Shown here piece by piece: positions 33,129 to 41,873 of a DNA stretch of 43,440 nt. How positions within the stretch are numbered: position 1 is the stretch's first letter; each line of letters begins with the position of its first letter. The stretch comes from AC-32 sp035455445 (GTDB lineage: Bacteria; Actinomycetota; Thermoleophilia; Gaiellales; Gaiellaceae). The notes under the pieces were generated by a model. That model had not been told where the DNA came from. It did not search any database and saw only the letters and a program-made list of their open reading frames with translations. Location of the stretch: positions 1 through 43,440 of the forward strand of contig DATIFC010000109.1 of the NCBI GenBank assembly GCA_035455445.1, written 5' to 3'. A program made the position numbers and the translations under genes.

Positions 33129-34208
33129 GTGAGCGAGGTGATCGGAAGCGTTCCGACCCGGTACTGGCACCGCCTCGGCGACGGGCGCGTGCAGTGCGAC
33201 CTGTGCCCGCGTGCCTGCCGGCTGCACGAGGGACAGCGCGGCTTCTGCGTCGTTCGCGCCTGCGAGGGCGGCGAGGTCGTGCTGACGAGCTACGGACGCT
33301 CGAGCGGGTTCTGCGTCGACCCGATCGAGAAGAAGCCGCTCAACCACTTCCTGCCCGGAAGCGCCGTCCTCTCGTTCGGCACGGCGGGCTGCAACCTCGC
33401 CTGCCGGTTCTGCCAGAACTGGGACATCTCGAAGTCGCGCGAGACCGACACGCTCGCGGATGTCGCCTCGCCCGACGCGATCGCCGCTGCGGCCGAGGCG
33501 CAGGGCTGCCGGAGCGTCGCCTTCACCTACAACGACCCGGTCATCTTCCTCGAGTACGCCGTCGACACCGCCGACGCGTGCCGCGCCCGGGGGATCAAGT
33601 CCGTCGCCGTCACCGCCGGCTACGTCCGCACCGAGCCCCGACGGGACTTCTTCGCGCGCATGGACGCGGCGAACATCGACCTGAAGGGGTTCACCGAGGC
33701 CTTCTACCGGCGGGTCTGCGGCGGCCATCTGCGGCCCGTGCTGGAGACGCTGGAGTACGTCGCGCGGGAGACGGGCGTCTGGCTCGAGCTCACCACCCTC
33801 GTCGTCCCGGGGCACAACGACTCCGACGAGGAGCTCGACGCGATGACGCGCTGGGTGGTCGCGCGCCTCGGGCCCGACGTGCCGATGCACTTCACGGCCT
33901 TTCACCCGGACTACCGGATGCTCGACGTCCCGCCGACGCCTCCCGAGACGCTCAGGCGGGCCCGGCGGATCGCCCTCGCGAACGGCGTCCGCTACGCGTA
34001 CACGGGGAACGTCCTCGACCCCGATGGGCAGAGCACCAGCTGCCACGCGTGCGGGGCCCTGCTCGTCGAGCGCGACCGGTACCGGATCGGCGCCTACCGC
34101 CTCACGGAGCGCCGCTGCCCGGACTGCGGGACCCCGGTGCCCGGCGTGTTCCCGGAATCGCCCGGCTCCCGGGACGCGAGCCGCCTGCCGGTTCGCCTTG
34201 CCCGCTGA
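33129..34208 (+). CDS. amrS: AmmeMemoRadiSam-system radical SAM enzyme
   Basis: A 359-aa radical SAM protein. The cluster motif CNLACRFC (Cys88, 92, 95) followed by QNWDISKSR is the AmrS hallmark, resembling but distinct from pyruvate formate-lyase activase. It has extra Cys sets at the N-terminus (CDLCPRAC, Cys23-30) and C-terminus (CHACG, CPDCG). Its reaction is not established. AMMECR1 and MEMO partners are not in the window. GTG at 33129 is the likely start; GTG at 33138 is possible. It converges on the patatin gene 8 bases away. Confidence 0.93.
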   Translation: MSEVIGSVPTRYWHRLGDGRVQCDLCPRACRLHEGQRGFCVVRACEGGEVVLTSYGRSSGFCVDPIEKKPLNHFLPGSAVLSFGTAGCNLACRFCQNWDISKSRETDTLADVASPDAIAAAAEAQGCRSVAFTYNDPVIFLEYAVDTADACRARGIKSVAVTAGYVRTEPRRDFFARMDAANIDLKGFTEAFYRRVCGGHLRPVLETLEYVARETGVWLELTTLVVPGHNDSDEELDAMTRWVVARLGPDVPMHFTAFHPDYRMLDVPPTPPETLRRARRIALANGVRYAYTGNVLDPDGQSTSCHACGALLVERDRYRIGAYRLTERRCPDCGTPVPGVFPESPGSRDASRLPVRLAR

Positions 34209-34216
34209 GAACTCGG

Positions 34217-35395
34217 CTAGCTCGACGCGGCGGAGGCGATCTCGCCGCCCCCGGACGCCTGGTGCCGGGCGAGCTCACGATCGGCGAGCTCGTACCCCTG
34301 CGCGATCAGCGCGCGCTTCGCCTCCCGTGTCCACGGCTTCTGGTTGCGGAAGCCGGGCTCGAGGCTGACCTCGCCGACCGCGGCGTGGACGGTGATCCGC
34401 GGCACGAGCCGGTCGTGGCGGAACGGGAAGCGCGCCGCCGCGAAGCGCTCCTCGACCGCGGCGGCCGTGCGTCGCCGTGCGTTCGGCCCCCGCACGTGCC
34501 GGCGCACGAGCTCGAGCACGTCGGAGCGAAGGGCGTCGAGCTCGCGGATCGACTCGTCCTTCTCGGTCGCGAACCGCTCCTCGAGCGCGTTGTTGCGCAG
34601 GATCGAGACCCGCAGCAGCCGCACGATCATGTCGACGAGGTGGGCCGGCTCGCCGCGTGCGGCCCGCTCCTCGGCCCGCGACAGCTCGGTGATCAGCGCC
34701 CGCACCGGCGGGATCCGCCGGAAGCGCTCCAGCCGGCGTCGCAGGTGGGAAAGGCCGCCCGCGCCGAACGGCGGGTACCGGGGCAGGTAGCGGAAGCCGA
34801 TGATCGTCTCCACCTCGGGGTGGTCGTAGGCGTAGCCGAGCGGGTAGTTCCGCACCCAGCCGCCGTCGGTCGCGATGCGGTCGCCCACCCGGAGCGGCAG
34901 GACGAGCGCGCTGATCGCCGCCGAGGCGAAGACGGCCTGAGCGAAGATCTCGGGCGGCGTCTCCCGGGACGAGTAGACGAGCTCGCGCGGGTTCGTCCCC
35001 TCCTCGTCCGCGTCGTCGGTGACGTCGGTCGCCACCACGACCAGCTCGATCTCCGCCTCGGCGAGGCGGCGGGCGAGCGCGACCAGATCGCCGAATCGCT
35101 CCTCGACGGTCCGCGGCAGGGTGTAGTCGTGCAGGCCGAGGAGCGGCAGCTGCCAGAGCCGGTGCGGGCGGAAGGCGTGCTCGGGGCGGAGCTCGAGGAG
35201 GAACTCCTCGAGGTCGTCGAGCCGGTCGAGGGCGGCGAGGGTCCCCGAGAGCGCGCCGGCGGAGGCGCCGAAGATCCAGCCGATCCGGGGCCAGTACTCC
35301 GACGCACGGACCCTCTGCAGGAAGCCGAGCTCCATCAGGACGCCGTTCATGCCGCCGCCCGAGAGCACCAGGGCCACGTCCCGCCGTTCCGTCAC
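34217..35395 (-). CDS. Patatin-like phospholipase
   Basis: A 392-aa serine lipid hydrolase. Oxyanion loop SGGGMNG (12-18), nucleophile Ser45 in GASAG, and dyad Asp177 in TDGGW are intact. After the domain come about 180 residues rich in Arg/Glu helices, with no known motif. GTG start overlaps the stop of the Nfn-like large subunit (GTGA), so it is the last gene of the ferredoxin operon. A link between lipid hydrolysis and this redox module is unexplained. AAs at the tail (SGGGEIASAASS) are low complexity. Confidence 0.9.
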   Translation of the reverse strand: MTERRDVALVLSGGGMNGVLMELGFLQRVRASEYWPRIGWIFGASAGALSGTLAALDRLDDLEEFLLELRPEHAFRPHRLWQLPLLGLHDYTLPRTVEERFGDLVALARRLAEAEIELVVVATDVTDDADEEGTNPRELVYSSRETPPEIFAQAVFASAAISALVLPLRVGDRIATDGGWVRNYPLGYAYDHPEVETIIGFRYLPRYPPFGAGGLSHLRRRLERFRRIPPVRALITELSRAEERAARGEPAHLVDMIVRLLRVSILRNNALEERFATEKDESIRELDALRSDVLELVRRHVRGPNARRRTAAAVEERFAAARFPFRHDRLVPRITVHAAVGEVSLEPGFRNQKPWTREAKRALIAQGYELADRELARHQASGGGEIASAASS

Positions 35396-36840
35396 AGTCC
35401 GATGTTGCCTGTCCGCTCCGCTGCTGTCGAGACGAGCGAGGCCTTCTCGCGGAGGTACTCGTCGATCGCGGTCGCCGCCCGGCGACCCGCGCCCATGGCG
35501 AGGATCACCGTCGCCGCGCCCGTGGTGATGTCGCCGCCGGCGAAGACGCCGTCGCGGCTCGTCCCCCCGGTCTCCGTGTCGGCGACGATGCAGCCGTGGC
35601 CGTCGACCGCGAGGCCCTCGGTCGCCTGCGGAACGAGCGGGTTGGGCCTCGTCCCGAGCGCGATCACGACGAGATCCGCCTCGAGCACGAATTCCGATCC
35701 GGGAACGGGCACCGGGCGGCGCCGCCCGGACTCGTCGGGCTCGCCGAGCTCGGTGCGGATGCACTCGACCGCCTTCACCCAGCCGTCCGCGTCGCCGATG
35801 AAGCGCGTCGGCAGCGTCAGCCAGTCGAAGATCGCGCCCTCCTCGACGGCGCGCCGGTAGTCCTCGGCCCGCGCCCCCTTCTCCTCCTCGGAGCGCCGGT
35901 AGACGATGTGCGCCTCCTCGGCGCCGAGGCGGATGGAGCAGCGGACCGCGTCCATCGCCGTGTCGCCGGCGCCGATCACGGCCGCCCGCCGCGGCCGCCG
36001 CACCGGCGTGTCGTACTCGGGGAAGGCGTGCGCGTGCATCAGGTTGACGCGCGTGAGGAACTCGTTCGCCGAGTAGACGCCCTTCAGGTTCTCGCCGGGG
36101 ACGTTCAGGAAGACGGGCTGCCCGGCGCCCGTCCCGACGAAGACCGCGGCGAAGCCGAGCCCCCTCAGCAGCTGGTCGATCGTGACCGTCTTGCCGACGA
36201 TCACGTCGCGCGCGAACTCGACGCCCATCGCCTTCAGGTTCTCGACGTCCTGGTCGACGATCGCCTTCGGCAGCCGATACTCGGGGATGCCGTAGCGGAG
36301 CACCCCGCCGAAGGCGTGCAGCGCCTCGAGCACGGTCACCTGGTAGCCGCGCTGGGCGAGGTCGCTGGCCGCCGTCAGGCCAGCCGGCCCGGAGCCGACG
36401 ATCGCGACCTTCTCGGCGCGGCGCACCGGATGCACCAGCGACGGCGTCCCGCCGTGCGCGCGCTCCCAGTCGGCGACGAAGCGCTCGAGCCGCCCGATCG
36501 CGACCGGCTCCTGGCCGTCGTGGGCCAGCACGCAGCGGCTCTCGCACTGGTGCTCAACCGGGCAGACCCGGCCGCAGATCGCGGGCAGCAGGTTGCGGCG
36601 CCGGATCGTGCGCGCGGCCTCGTCGAAGCGCCGCAGGGCGACGAGGCGGATGAACTCGCGGATCGGGACGTTGACGGGGCAGCCCTCCTCGCAGAGCGGG
36701 TCCTGGCACTGCAGGCATCGCCGGGCCTCGACCACTGCCTGCTCCTCCGTGTAGCCGAGGGCGACCTCGTCCCAGCTCGAGCGCCGCTCCTGCGGGTCGC
36801 GGGAGGGCATCTCGGTCTTGTGCGGGTAGACGATCGGCAT
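35392..36840 (-). CDS. NfnB/SudA-like NADPH:ferredoxin oxidoreductase large subunit
   Basis: A 482-aa GltD-family flavoprotein. Two N-terminal [4Fe-4S] sites: CLQCQDPLCEEGC (Cys42, 45, 50, 54) and CGRVCPVEHQCESRC (89, 93, 99, 103). Then an FAD motif GSGPAGLTAASDLA near 150 and a NADPH motif GAGDTAMDAVRCSIRLGA near 290. Glutamate synthase small subunit has the same plan, but the neighbour at 36843 makes an Nfn/Sud complex more likely. ATG at 36840, 2 bases after the small subunit. It would link NADPH with ferredoxin. Confidence 0.9.
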   Translation of the reverse strand: MPIVYPHKTEMPSRDPQERRSSWDEVALGYTEEQAVVEARRCLQCQDPLCEEGCPVNVPIREFIRLVALRRFDEAARTIRRRNLLPAICGRVCPVEHQCESRCVLAHDGQEPVAIGRLERFVADWERAHGGTPSLVHPVRRAEKVAIVGSGPAGLTAASDLAQRGYQVTVLEALHAFGGVLRYGIPEYRLPKAIVDQDVENLKAMGVEFARDVIVGKTVTIDQLLRGLGFAAVFVGTGAGQPVFLNVPGENLKGVYSANEFLTRVNLMHAHAFPEYDTPVRRPRRAAVIGAGDTAMDAVRCSIRLGAEEAHIVYRRSEEEKGARAEDYRRAVEEGAIFDWLTLPTRFIGDADGWVKAVECIRTELGEPDESGRRRPVPVPGSEFVLEADLVVIALGTRPNPLVPQATEGLAVDGHGCIVADTETGGTSRDGVFAGGDITTGAATVILAMGAGRRAATAIDEYLREKASLVSTAAERTGNIGL

Positions 36841-36842
36841 CG

Positions 36843-37685
36843 CTAGACCGTCACCTCCGCCTCGGCCAGCTCGCAGGAGACGCGCTCGTCCTCGGCGTAC
36901 ATCGCCTTGCGGTCGGTCACCTCGTCGAAGTCCACTGCGTCCGCCGGGAAGAAGGGGCCGTCGACGCAGGCGAACTTCGTCTCCCCGCCCACCGAGACGC
37001 GGCAGCCGCCGCACATGCCGGTCCCGTCGATCATCAGCGGGTCGAGCGAGACCAGCGCGGGCAGGTGCCACCGTGCCGTCGCCTCGGCGACCGCACGCAT
37101 CATCGGCATCGGCCCGACGGCGAAGCACGAGGTGTAGCCGGCGCCCTCGGCGAGCAGCTCCTCGAGGCGGCCCGTGACGAGGCCGTGGTAGCCGAGCGAG
37201 CCGTCGTCGGTGCAGACGTGGTACTCGTCGCAGGCCGGCCCGAGCAGGTCGCTCAGGATCACAAGCCCGGCCGTGCGCGCGCCGACGATCGCCGACACGC
37301 GGACGCCGCGAGCCTCGAGCTCGCGCGCGAGCGGGTAGATCGCGCCCGCGCCGAAGCCGCCGCCGATCAGCACCGCGTGGCCGCGGTCGGGCAGCTCCAC
37401 CGGCGCTCCGAGCGGGCCGGCGAAGTCGAGGATCTCCTCGCCCACCTCGAGCGCGCAGATCAGCGCGCTCGTCCTCCCCACGTTCTGGACGACGATCGTG
37501 ATCGTCCCGGCCTCGCGGTCGAAGTCGGTGATGCTGATCGGGACGCGCTCGCCGGTCTCGCTGACGCGGAGGATGACGAACTGGCCGGGAGCCGCGTTGC
37601 GCGCGACGAGCGGCGCGCGCACGACGAGCAGCGTCGTCACGTCCGTGAGCGGGCGCTTCTCGATCACTGTCGCGGTGGTGTCCAT
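36843..37685 (-). CDS. NfnA/SudB-like (PyrK-type) FAD/[2Fe-2S] subunit
   Basis: A 280-aa ferredoxin-NADP reductase-type subunit: N-terminal FAD barrel with RVPISITDFD, then NAD site GGGFGAGAIYPLA, and the [2Fe-2S] motif DGTGMCGGC followed by FACVDGP. Only three Cys plus the Asp are present, as in known Nfn small subunits, where Asp and three Cys hold the cluster. Paired with the large subunit, it could allow flavin-based bifurcation among NADH, NADPH and ferredoxin. ATG at 37685 shares one base with the upstream stop; GTG at 37688 is possible. Confidence 0.9.
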   Translation of the reverse strand: MDTTATVIEKRPLTDVTTLLVVRAPLVARNAAPGQFVILRVSETGERVPISITDFDREAGTITIVVQNVGRTSALICALEVGEEILDFAGPLGAPVELPDRGHAVLIGGGFGAGAIYPLARELEARGVRVSAIVGARTAGLVILSDLLGPACDEYHVCTDDGSLGYHGLVTGRLEELLAEGAGYTSCFAVGPMPMMRAVAEATARWHLPALVSLDPLMIDGTGMCGGCRVSVGGETKFACVDGPFFPADAVDFDEVTDRKAMYAEDERVSCELAEAEVTV

Positions 37686-39961
37686 CACAGGAGCGGGTGC
37701 TCGTCCATTGCCTTGAGCCGCTGCCAGCGGCGCTCGATCTCGGCCTCGATCGCGCCGAGCTGGTCTTCACGACCGGGCTTGCAGAGGTGCTTCGTCTTGC
37801 CCATCAGCCGGAGCCAGGCCTCGACGGAAACGCGCCGTCCGACCGCCTCGGGGTCGTAGGTGATGCTCGTCTTCCCGCGCTCGATCTCGTAGAGCGGGAA
37901 GAAGCAGGAGTCGACCGCCGCCTGGACGACCTCGACGCCGGCCTTGTCCTCGGCCTTCCAGTTCAGCGGGCAGGAGATCAGGATCTTCCCGTAGGCCATC
38001 CCCTCGTGGTGCGCGTACCACTGGGCCTTCGCCGCCTTGGCGACCAGGTCGTCCGGGAAGCCCTCGACACCGGTGAAGACGTAGGGGATGTTCGTCGCGG
38101 CCATGATCTGCGGCATGTCCTTGTGGTGGAACGCCTTGCCCGACTCGGCCGGGCCGACGTGGCTCGTCGAGGTCATGTGGCCGAGCGGTGTCGAGTAGCT
38201 GAGCTGCGCGCCCGTGTTCATGTAGCCCTCGTTGTCGTACTCCACGACGATGAAGCCGTGGTTGCGGATCGCCGCGCCGATCGCGGCGCCGGTGCCGATG
38301 TCCATGCCGCCGTCGCCGGTGACCATCACGAAGGTGATGTCGTCGCCCGCGGGGAGCTCGCCGCGGCGGATGCGCTCGTGGAACATCTCGACGAGGCCGG
38401 AAAGCGTCGCGGCCCCGTTCTGGAACAGGTTGTGCACGTACGTGATCCGGTGCGAGGTGAACGGGTAGCCGGTGCTGACGACCATCGCGCAGCCGGTCTG
38501 GTAGAGGACGACGATGTCGCCCTCGAGCCCCTTGAAGAAGGTGTTCAGCGCCGGGAAGACCCCGCAGCCGGGGCAGGCGCTGTGGCCGGGGGCGACCGCC
38601 TTGGGCCGGGCCGCCAGCCGCCAGGCGGGCGGCGTCTCGACCTGCAGGCGCCCGTCCGGGCCCTGCTCGACCAGGATCTCCCCGCCGGTCTCGGTCTCCT
38701 CCGGCGTGAGCGCGGGCAGGCCCGTCCTCGCCGGAGGGCGAACTCGCGGCACCACGCCGTAGTAGTCGTACGGCAGGTCGACCTTCCCGGCCTCGGCCGC
38801 CTCGAGCGCGAGCCGGAAGAGCGCCTCGGCGTCCTCGGCGTAGAAGTCCCTCCCGCCGAGGCCGTAGATCCGGTCCAGGCAGAGCGTGTCGTTGTCGGGG
38901 TCGTCCTTCAGCGCCGACTTGACCTCGTGGCCCAGGTTGCCTCCGTGCCCGCCGTAGGAGTCGGCCCGCTCGCCGACGACGAGCGCGCGCACGCCGCGCA
39001 GCGCCTCGCGCAGCTCCGCCGCCGGGAAGGGACGGATCAGGTTCGGGCTCACGACCCCGGCCCGGATGCCCTCCTCGCGCAGCCGGTCGGCGGCGTCCTT
39101 CGCCGTCTCGGCGGCCGAGTTGAGCAGGAAGAGCGCCACCTCGGCGTCCTCGAGCCGGTAGCGATCGAGGACGTCGTAGCGGCGGCCGCTCAGCCGCTCG
39201 TAGGCGGCGAGCTCCTCCGGGACGACGCGCTGCGCGGTCTCCATCGCGATCGCGAGCTGGTACTTGTTGTTGATCAGGTCGGGGTCGTTCATGTACGGCC
39301 CGATCGTCACGGGATGGCGAGGGTCGAGCGCGGTGACGCGCTCGGGGACGGGCCCGAGGAAGTCGCGCACGGCCTGCGGGTCGGCGAAGTACTCGACCCG
39401 GCGTTTCTGGTGGCTCGTGAAGAAGCCGTCGAAGGCGACGATCGCCGGCAGCTGCACGTCGGGGTGCTCCGCCACCCGCAGCGCGACGATGTTCAGGTCG
39501 TAGACCGCCTGCGGGTCGCGCGCCAGGAAGATGAGCCAGCCGGCGTTGAGGGCGAAGTAGATGTCGGAGTGGTCGCCGCGGATGTCGAGCGGCGCGCTCA
39601 CCGAGCGGGTCGCGATGTCGAGCAGCATCGGGAAGCGGGTCCCCGACTGCACCGGGAGCTGCTCGAGCGAGTAGAGCAGCCCCTGCGAGCTCGTCGCGTT
39701 GAAGACGCGCCCGCCGCCGGTCGAGGCGCCGTAGCAGATGCCGGCCGCGCCGTGCTCGCCGTCGGCCGGGATCATCACGATCGTGTGCTCGCCCTCGGCG
39801 CGCATCGCGTCGAGGTTCTCCGCGATCTCCGTCGACGGCGTGATCGGGTAGTAGCCCATCACGTGGAAGTCGATGTGCTTCGCCGAGATCGCGGCCATCT
39901 CGTTGCCGCTCTTGAAGTCGGTGACCTGCTCGACGGTCGTCGGTGCAAGCGTCGTGGCCAT
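37685..39961 (-). CDS. Fused 2-oxoacid:ferredoxin oxidoreductase alpha-beta subunit
   Basis: A 758-aa fusion. Residues about 1-400 are the alpha part (YYPITPSTEIAE, ADGEHGAAGICYGAST, HGGNLGHEVKSA), and about 460-758 are the TPP-binding beta part (HSACPGCGVFPALN, GDGGMDIGTGAAIGAA, NEGYMNTGAQLS). In most organisms these are separate genes (porA, porB). The enzyme converts pyruvate or another 2-oxoacid plus CoA to acyl-CoA, CO2 and reduced ferredoxin. The ATG shares one base with the stop of the upstream fused gamma-delta gene. Substrate (pyruvate, 2-oxoglutarate or branched) is not settled by sequence. Confidence 0.92.
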   Translation of the reverse strand: MATTLAPTTVEQVTDFKSGNEMAAISAKHIDFHVMGYYPITPSTEIAENLDAMRAEGEHTIVMIPADGEHGAAGICYGASTGGGRVFNATSSQGLLYSLEQLPVQSGTRFPMLLDIATRSVSAPLDIRGDHSDIYFALNAGWLIFLARDPQAVYDLNIVALRVAEHPDVQLPAIVAFDGFFTSHQKRRVEYFADPQAVRDFLGPVPERVTALDPRHPVTIGPYMNDPDLINNKYQLAIAMETAQRVVPEELAAYERLSGRRYDVLDRYRLEDAEVALFLLNSAAETAKDAADRLREEGIRAGVVSPNLIRPFPAAELREALRGVRALVVGERADSYGGHGGNLGHEVKSALKDDPDNDTLCLDRIYGLGGRDFYAEDAEALFRLALEAAEAGKVDLPYDYYGVVPRVRPPARTGLPALTPEETETGGEILVEQGPDGRLQVETPPAWRLAARPKAVAPGHSACPGCGVFPALNTFFKGLEGDIVVLYQTGCAMVVSTGYPFTSHRITYVHNLFQNGAATLSGLVEMFHERIRRGELPAGDDITFVMVTGDGGMDIGTGAAIGAAIRNHGFIVVEYDNEGYMNTGAQLSYSTPLGHMTSTSHVGPAESGKAFHHKDMPQIMAATNIPYVFTGVEGFPDDLVAKAAKAQWYAHHEGMAYGKILISCPLNWKAEDKAGVEVVQAAVDSCFFPLYEIERGKTSITYDPEAVGRRVSVEAWLRLMGKTKHLCKPGREDQLGAIEAEIERRWQRLKAMDEHPLL

Positions 39962-40995
39962 CAGCCCGTCCTCTCCAGCTCCGGGTAGAGCGGCACGCGG
40001 TGGGCGTCCGCCCAGCCCTCCTCCTCGCGGATCTCCGTGAGAGCGCCGGTCGGGCACACCTCCGTGCACTTGCGGCACCCCTTGCAGTAGCGGTAGTCGA
40101 TCCCGCGCAGGCGCACGGCCTCGTCGGGCTCCACCTCCCAGACGAAGCAGAGGTCGGGGCAGACGATGTCGCAGAGGCCGCAGTGGACGCACTTCTCGAG
40201 CTCGAGCGCAGGCAGGAACCCCTCGCGGGAGATGCTCAGGTCGCGGACGACGCTGCTGGCCGGCTCGAGGATCGTCCCGCCGATCGGCGCCTCGAGGTAC
40301 CCGTACGAAGGCGGAGGGCGATCCGGCTCCGGCAGGGGCTCGTCCCCCGTCGCCGCGTAGGTCTCGTGCCGCACCTCGGCGTAGCCGCGGTCGAACGTGC
40401 GCAGGTTCGCCTCCACGAGCTGCGGGTAGCGGCGGCCGAGCCTCGCGGCGAGCGTGTCGCGGATGACGTCCGGCTCCAGGCACGGGCAGAAGCGGGCGGC
40501 GGCGCCGAGCATCGCGCTGTTCACCCGCGTCGACTCCTCGACCGCGATCTGCAGCCCGTCGACCACGGCGACGGTGCCCGCGCGCAGCCCGAGCCGCTCG
40601 CGCGTGGCGCCGGGATCGGAGGGGGTGTTGACGACGATCGTCCCTTCCGGCCCGAGGCCGGCGAGCACGCCCGGCGAGCCGACGAGGGCCCGGTGGAAGA
40701 CCACGACCACCTGCGGCCGCTCGATCGGGTCGCTGCGGCGGATCTCGCCCGCGGCCGCGCAGAGGCGCACGAACGACCGGACGGGCGAGCCCTTCTTCTC
40801 CGAGCCGTACGAGGAGAAGTGCGAGCCGTTCAGGCCGCAGCCGAGCACGCCGGCCTCGGCGAGGATCTGCCCCGCCAGGTGCGCGCCGAGCCCGCCGATC
40901 GACTCGAAGCGAACACCGAAGAACCCGTCGGGCCCGGCGCCGGGAATGCCCGGCGACGTCTCCGCCGGCTCGGGAGGACGTCCGTTCGCGGCCAC
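39961..40995 (-). CDS. Fused 2-oxoacid:ferredoxin oxidoreductase gamma-delta subunit
   Basis: A 344-aa fusion: residues about 22-210 are the gamma (catalytic-domain III) part, RFESIGGLGAHLAGQILAEAG and SSYGSEKKGSPVRSFVR, and about 255-330 are a two-cluster ferredoxin delta part with CVHCGLCDIVC and CKGCRKCTEVCP. It relays electrons from TPP to ferredoxin. GTG start at 40995; TGATG overlap with the alpha-beta gene shows coupling. Together the two genes encode a complete four-domain enzyme. Confidence 0.92.
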   Translation of the reverse strand: MAANGRPPEPAETSPGIPGAGPDGFFGVRFESIGGLGAHLAGQILAEAGVLGCGLNGSHFSSYGSEKKGSPVRSFVRLCAAAGEIRRSDPIERPQVVVVFHRALVGSPGVLAGLGPEGTIVVNTPSDPGATRERLGLRAGTVAVVDGLQIAVEESTRVNSAMLGAAARFCPCLEPDVIRDTLAARLGRRYPQLVEANLRTFDRGYAEVRHETYAATGDEPLPEPDRPPPSYGYLEAPIGGTILEPASSVVRDLSISREGFLPALELEKCVHCGLCDIVCPDLCFVWEVEPDEAVRLRGIDYRYCKGCRKCTEVCPTGALTEIREEEGWADAHRVPLYPELERTG

Positions 40996-41002
40996 GGGAC
41001 CC

Positions 41003-41734
41003 CTACGCCCCGATCAGGTCCGGCGGGAACTCGTCCCGGCCCCAGTCGTAGTCCCAGCGCGGCGAGCCGGGCTCGCTCTCGGCGGGCGGGTGCTCGGCGC
41101 GGGGCGCGAGGGCTGCAGCGGCCCGCCTGACGAGCTGCGCGGTGCCGGCCTCGGGCTCTCCGGTGAGCGGCGCGAGCAGGCAGCACGCCTCCGCGCTCGC
41201 CTCGACCATCGCCCTGGCGCGGGCGGCCGTGAACTGCGCCGCCGGGTCTCGCAGCGCCGCGCCCGGGGACCCTCCCGCGTCGACGAGCTCGTCGCGGAGG
41301 TAGAAGAGCTCGGCGACCAGGCCCCGGAGCTCCGCGCCGTCCGCCTCGCCTCCGAGCTCGTCCAGCAGTCGCGGCGTGAGCCGGAAGCGCTCGGCCGGCG
41401 CGAGGCGCGCGACGGCTCCCCACCCCGAGGCGTCGCTCTGCCGCAGCGCACGGTTCAGCCGCGCCTCGAGCGCGAGCGCCGCGAACACGAGCGCGCGGCG
41501 GCACGCGTCCAGGCGCGCCGGCGAGGCAGCGGCGTCGGGCCGGGCCTCCGTGTCGGGCCGGAAGCTGTCGACGCCGGAGGCGACGAGCGTCCGGCGGTCG
41601 GCCTCCGGCACGTCGCATGCGTCCAGGAGGGAAGCCAGCGCGTGCACCAGCCAGGCGTCGGCGAGATCGGCGGCGCCCGGTAGGCCGGGCACCACGCCTA
41701 CCCGATCCTCGAGCCGCGCCACGCGCACCGACAA
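41003..41734 (-). CDS. Unknown protein leading the ferredoxin operon
   Basis: A 243-aa Ala/Arg-rich, mostly helical soluble protein of unknown family. It has an amphipathic N-terminal half (LADAWLVHALASLLDACDVPEADRR), an ERFRLTPRLLDELGG segment and a polar C-terminus (GSPRWDYDWGRDEFPPDLIGA). TTG start at 41734 is supported by GGGAGGG 5 bases upstream. It ends 7 bases before the PorGD start, so it is the first gene of that operon. A maturation or assembly role would be a guess. Confidence 0.65.
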   Translation of the reverse strand: MSVRVARLEDRVGVVPGLPGAADLADAWLVHALASLLDACDVPEADRRTLVASGVDSFRPDTEARPDAAASPARLDACRRALVFAALALEARLNRALRQSDASGWGAVARLAPAERFRLTPRLLDELGGEADGAELRGLVAELFYLRDELVDAGGSPGAALRDPAAQFTAARARAMVEASAEACCLLAPLTGEPEAGTAQLVRRAAAALAPRAEHPPAESEPGSPRWDYDWGRDEFPPDLIGA

Positions 41735-41873
41735 GCGAGCCCTCCCGCTGTCCGACTACGCGCACTCTCGCTCCCGCACCGTGGCGTACGCATCCGAGAT
41801 TTCTCTGGTCGGCGCTGCACCGAACTACGGACGATGGAGTGCACGCCCCGACGCGAGCCGCCATCATGCGCCG

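Noticed and set aside
33129..34208. Reading the radical SAM gene as a pyruvate formate-lyase activase
   Set aside because: No formate-lyase gene is near, and the QNWDISKSR segment after the cluster motif together with the flanking Cys sets is typical of AmrS.
32798..35860. A very long open frame (over 1000 codons) on the plus strand across amrS, patatin and the Nfn-like gene
   Set aside because: It is out of frame with amrS, antisense to two well-supported genes, and Arg/Ala/Pro-rich without any domain; such frames are common in GC-rich DNA.
11393..41832. CGAACTACGGA occurring at about 11394 and 41821
   Set aside because: An 11-base match is expected many times by chance in a window of this size and the two sites have no common context.
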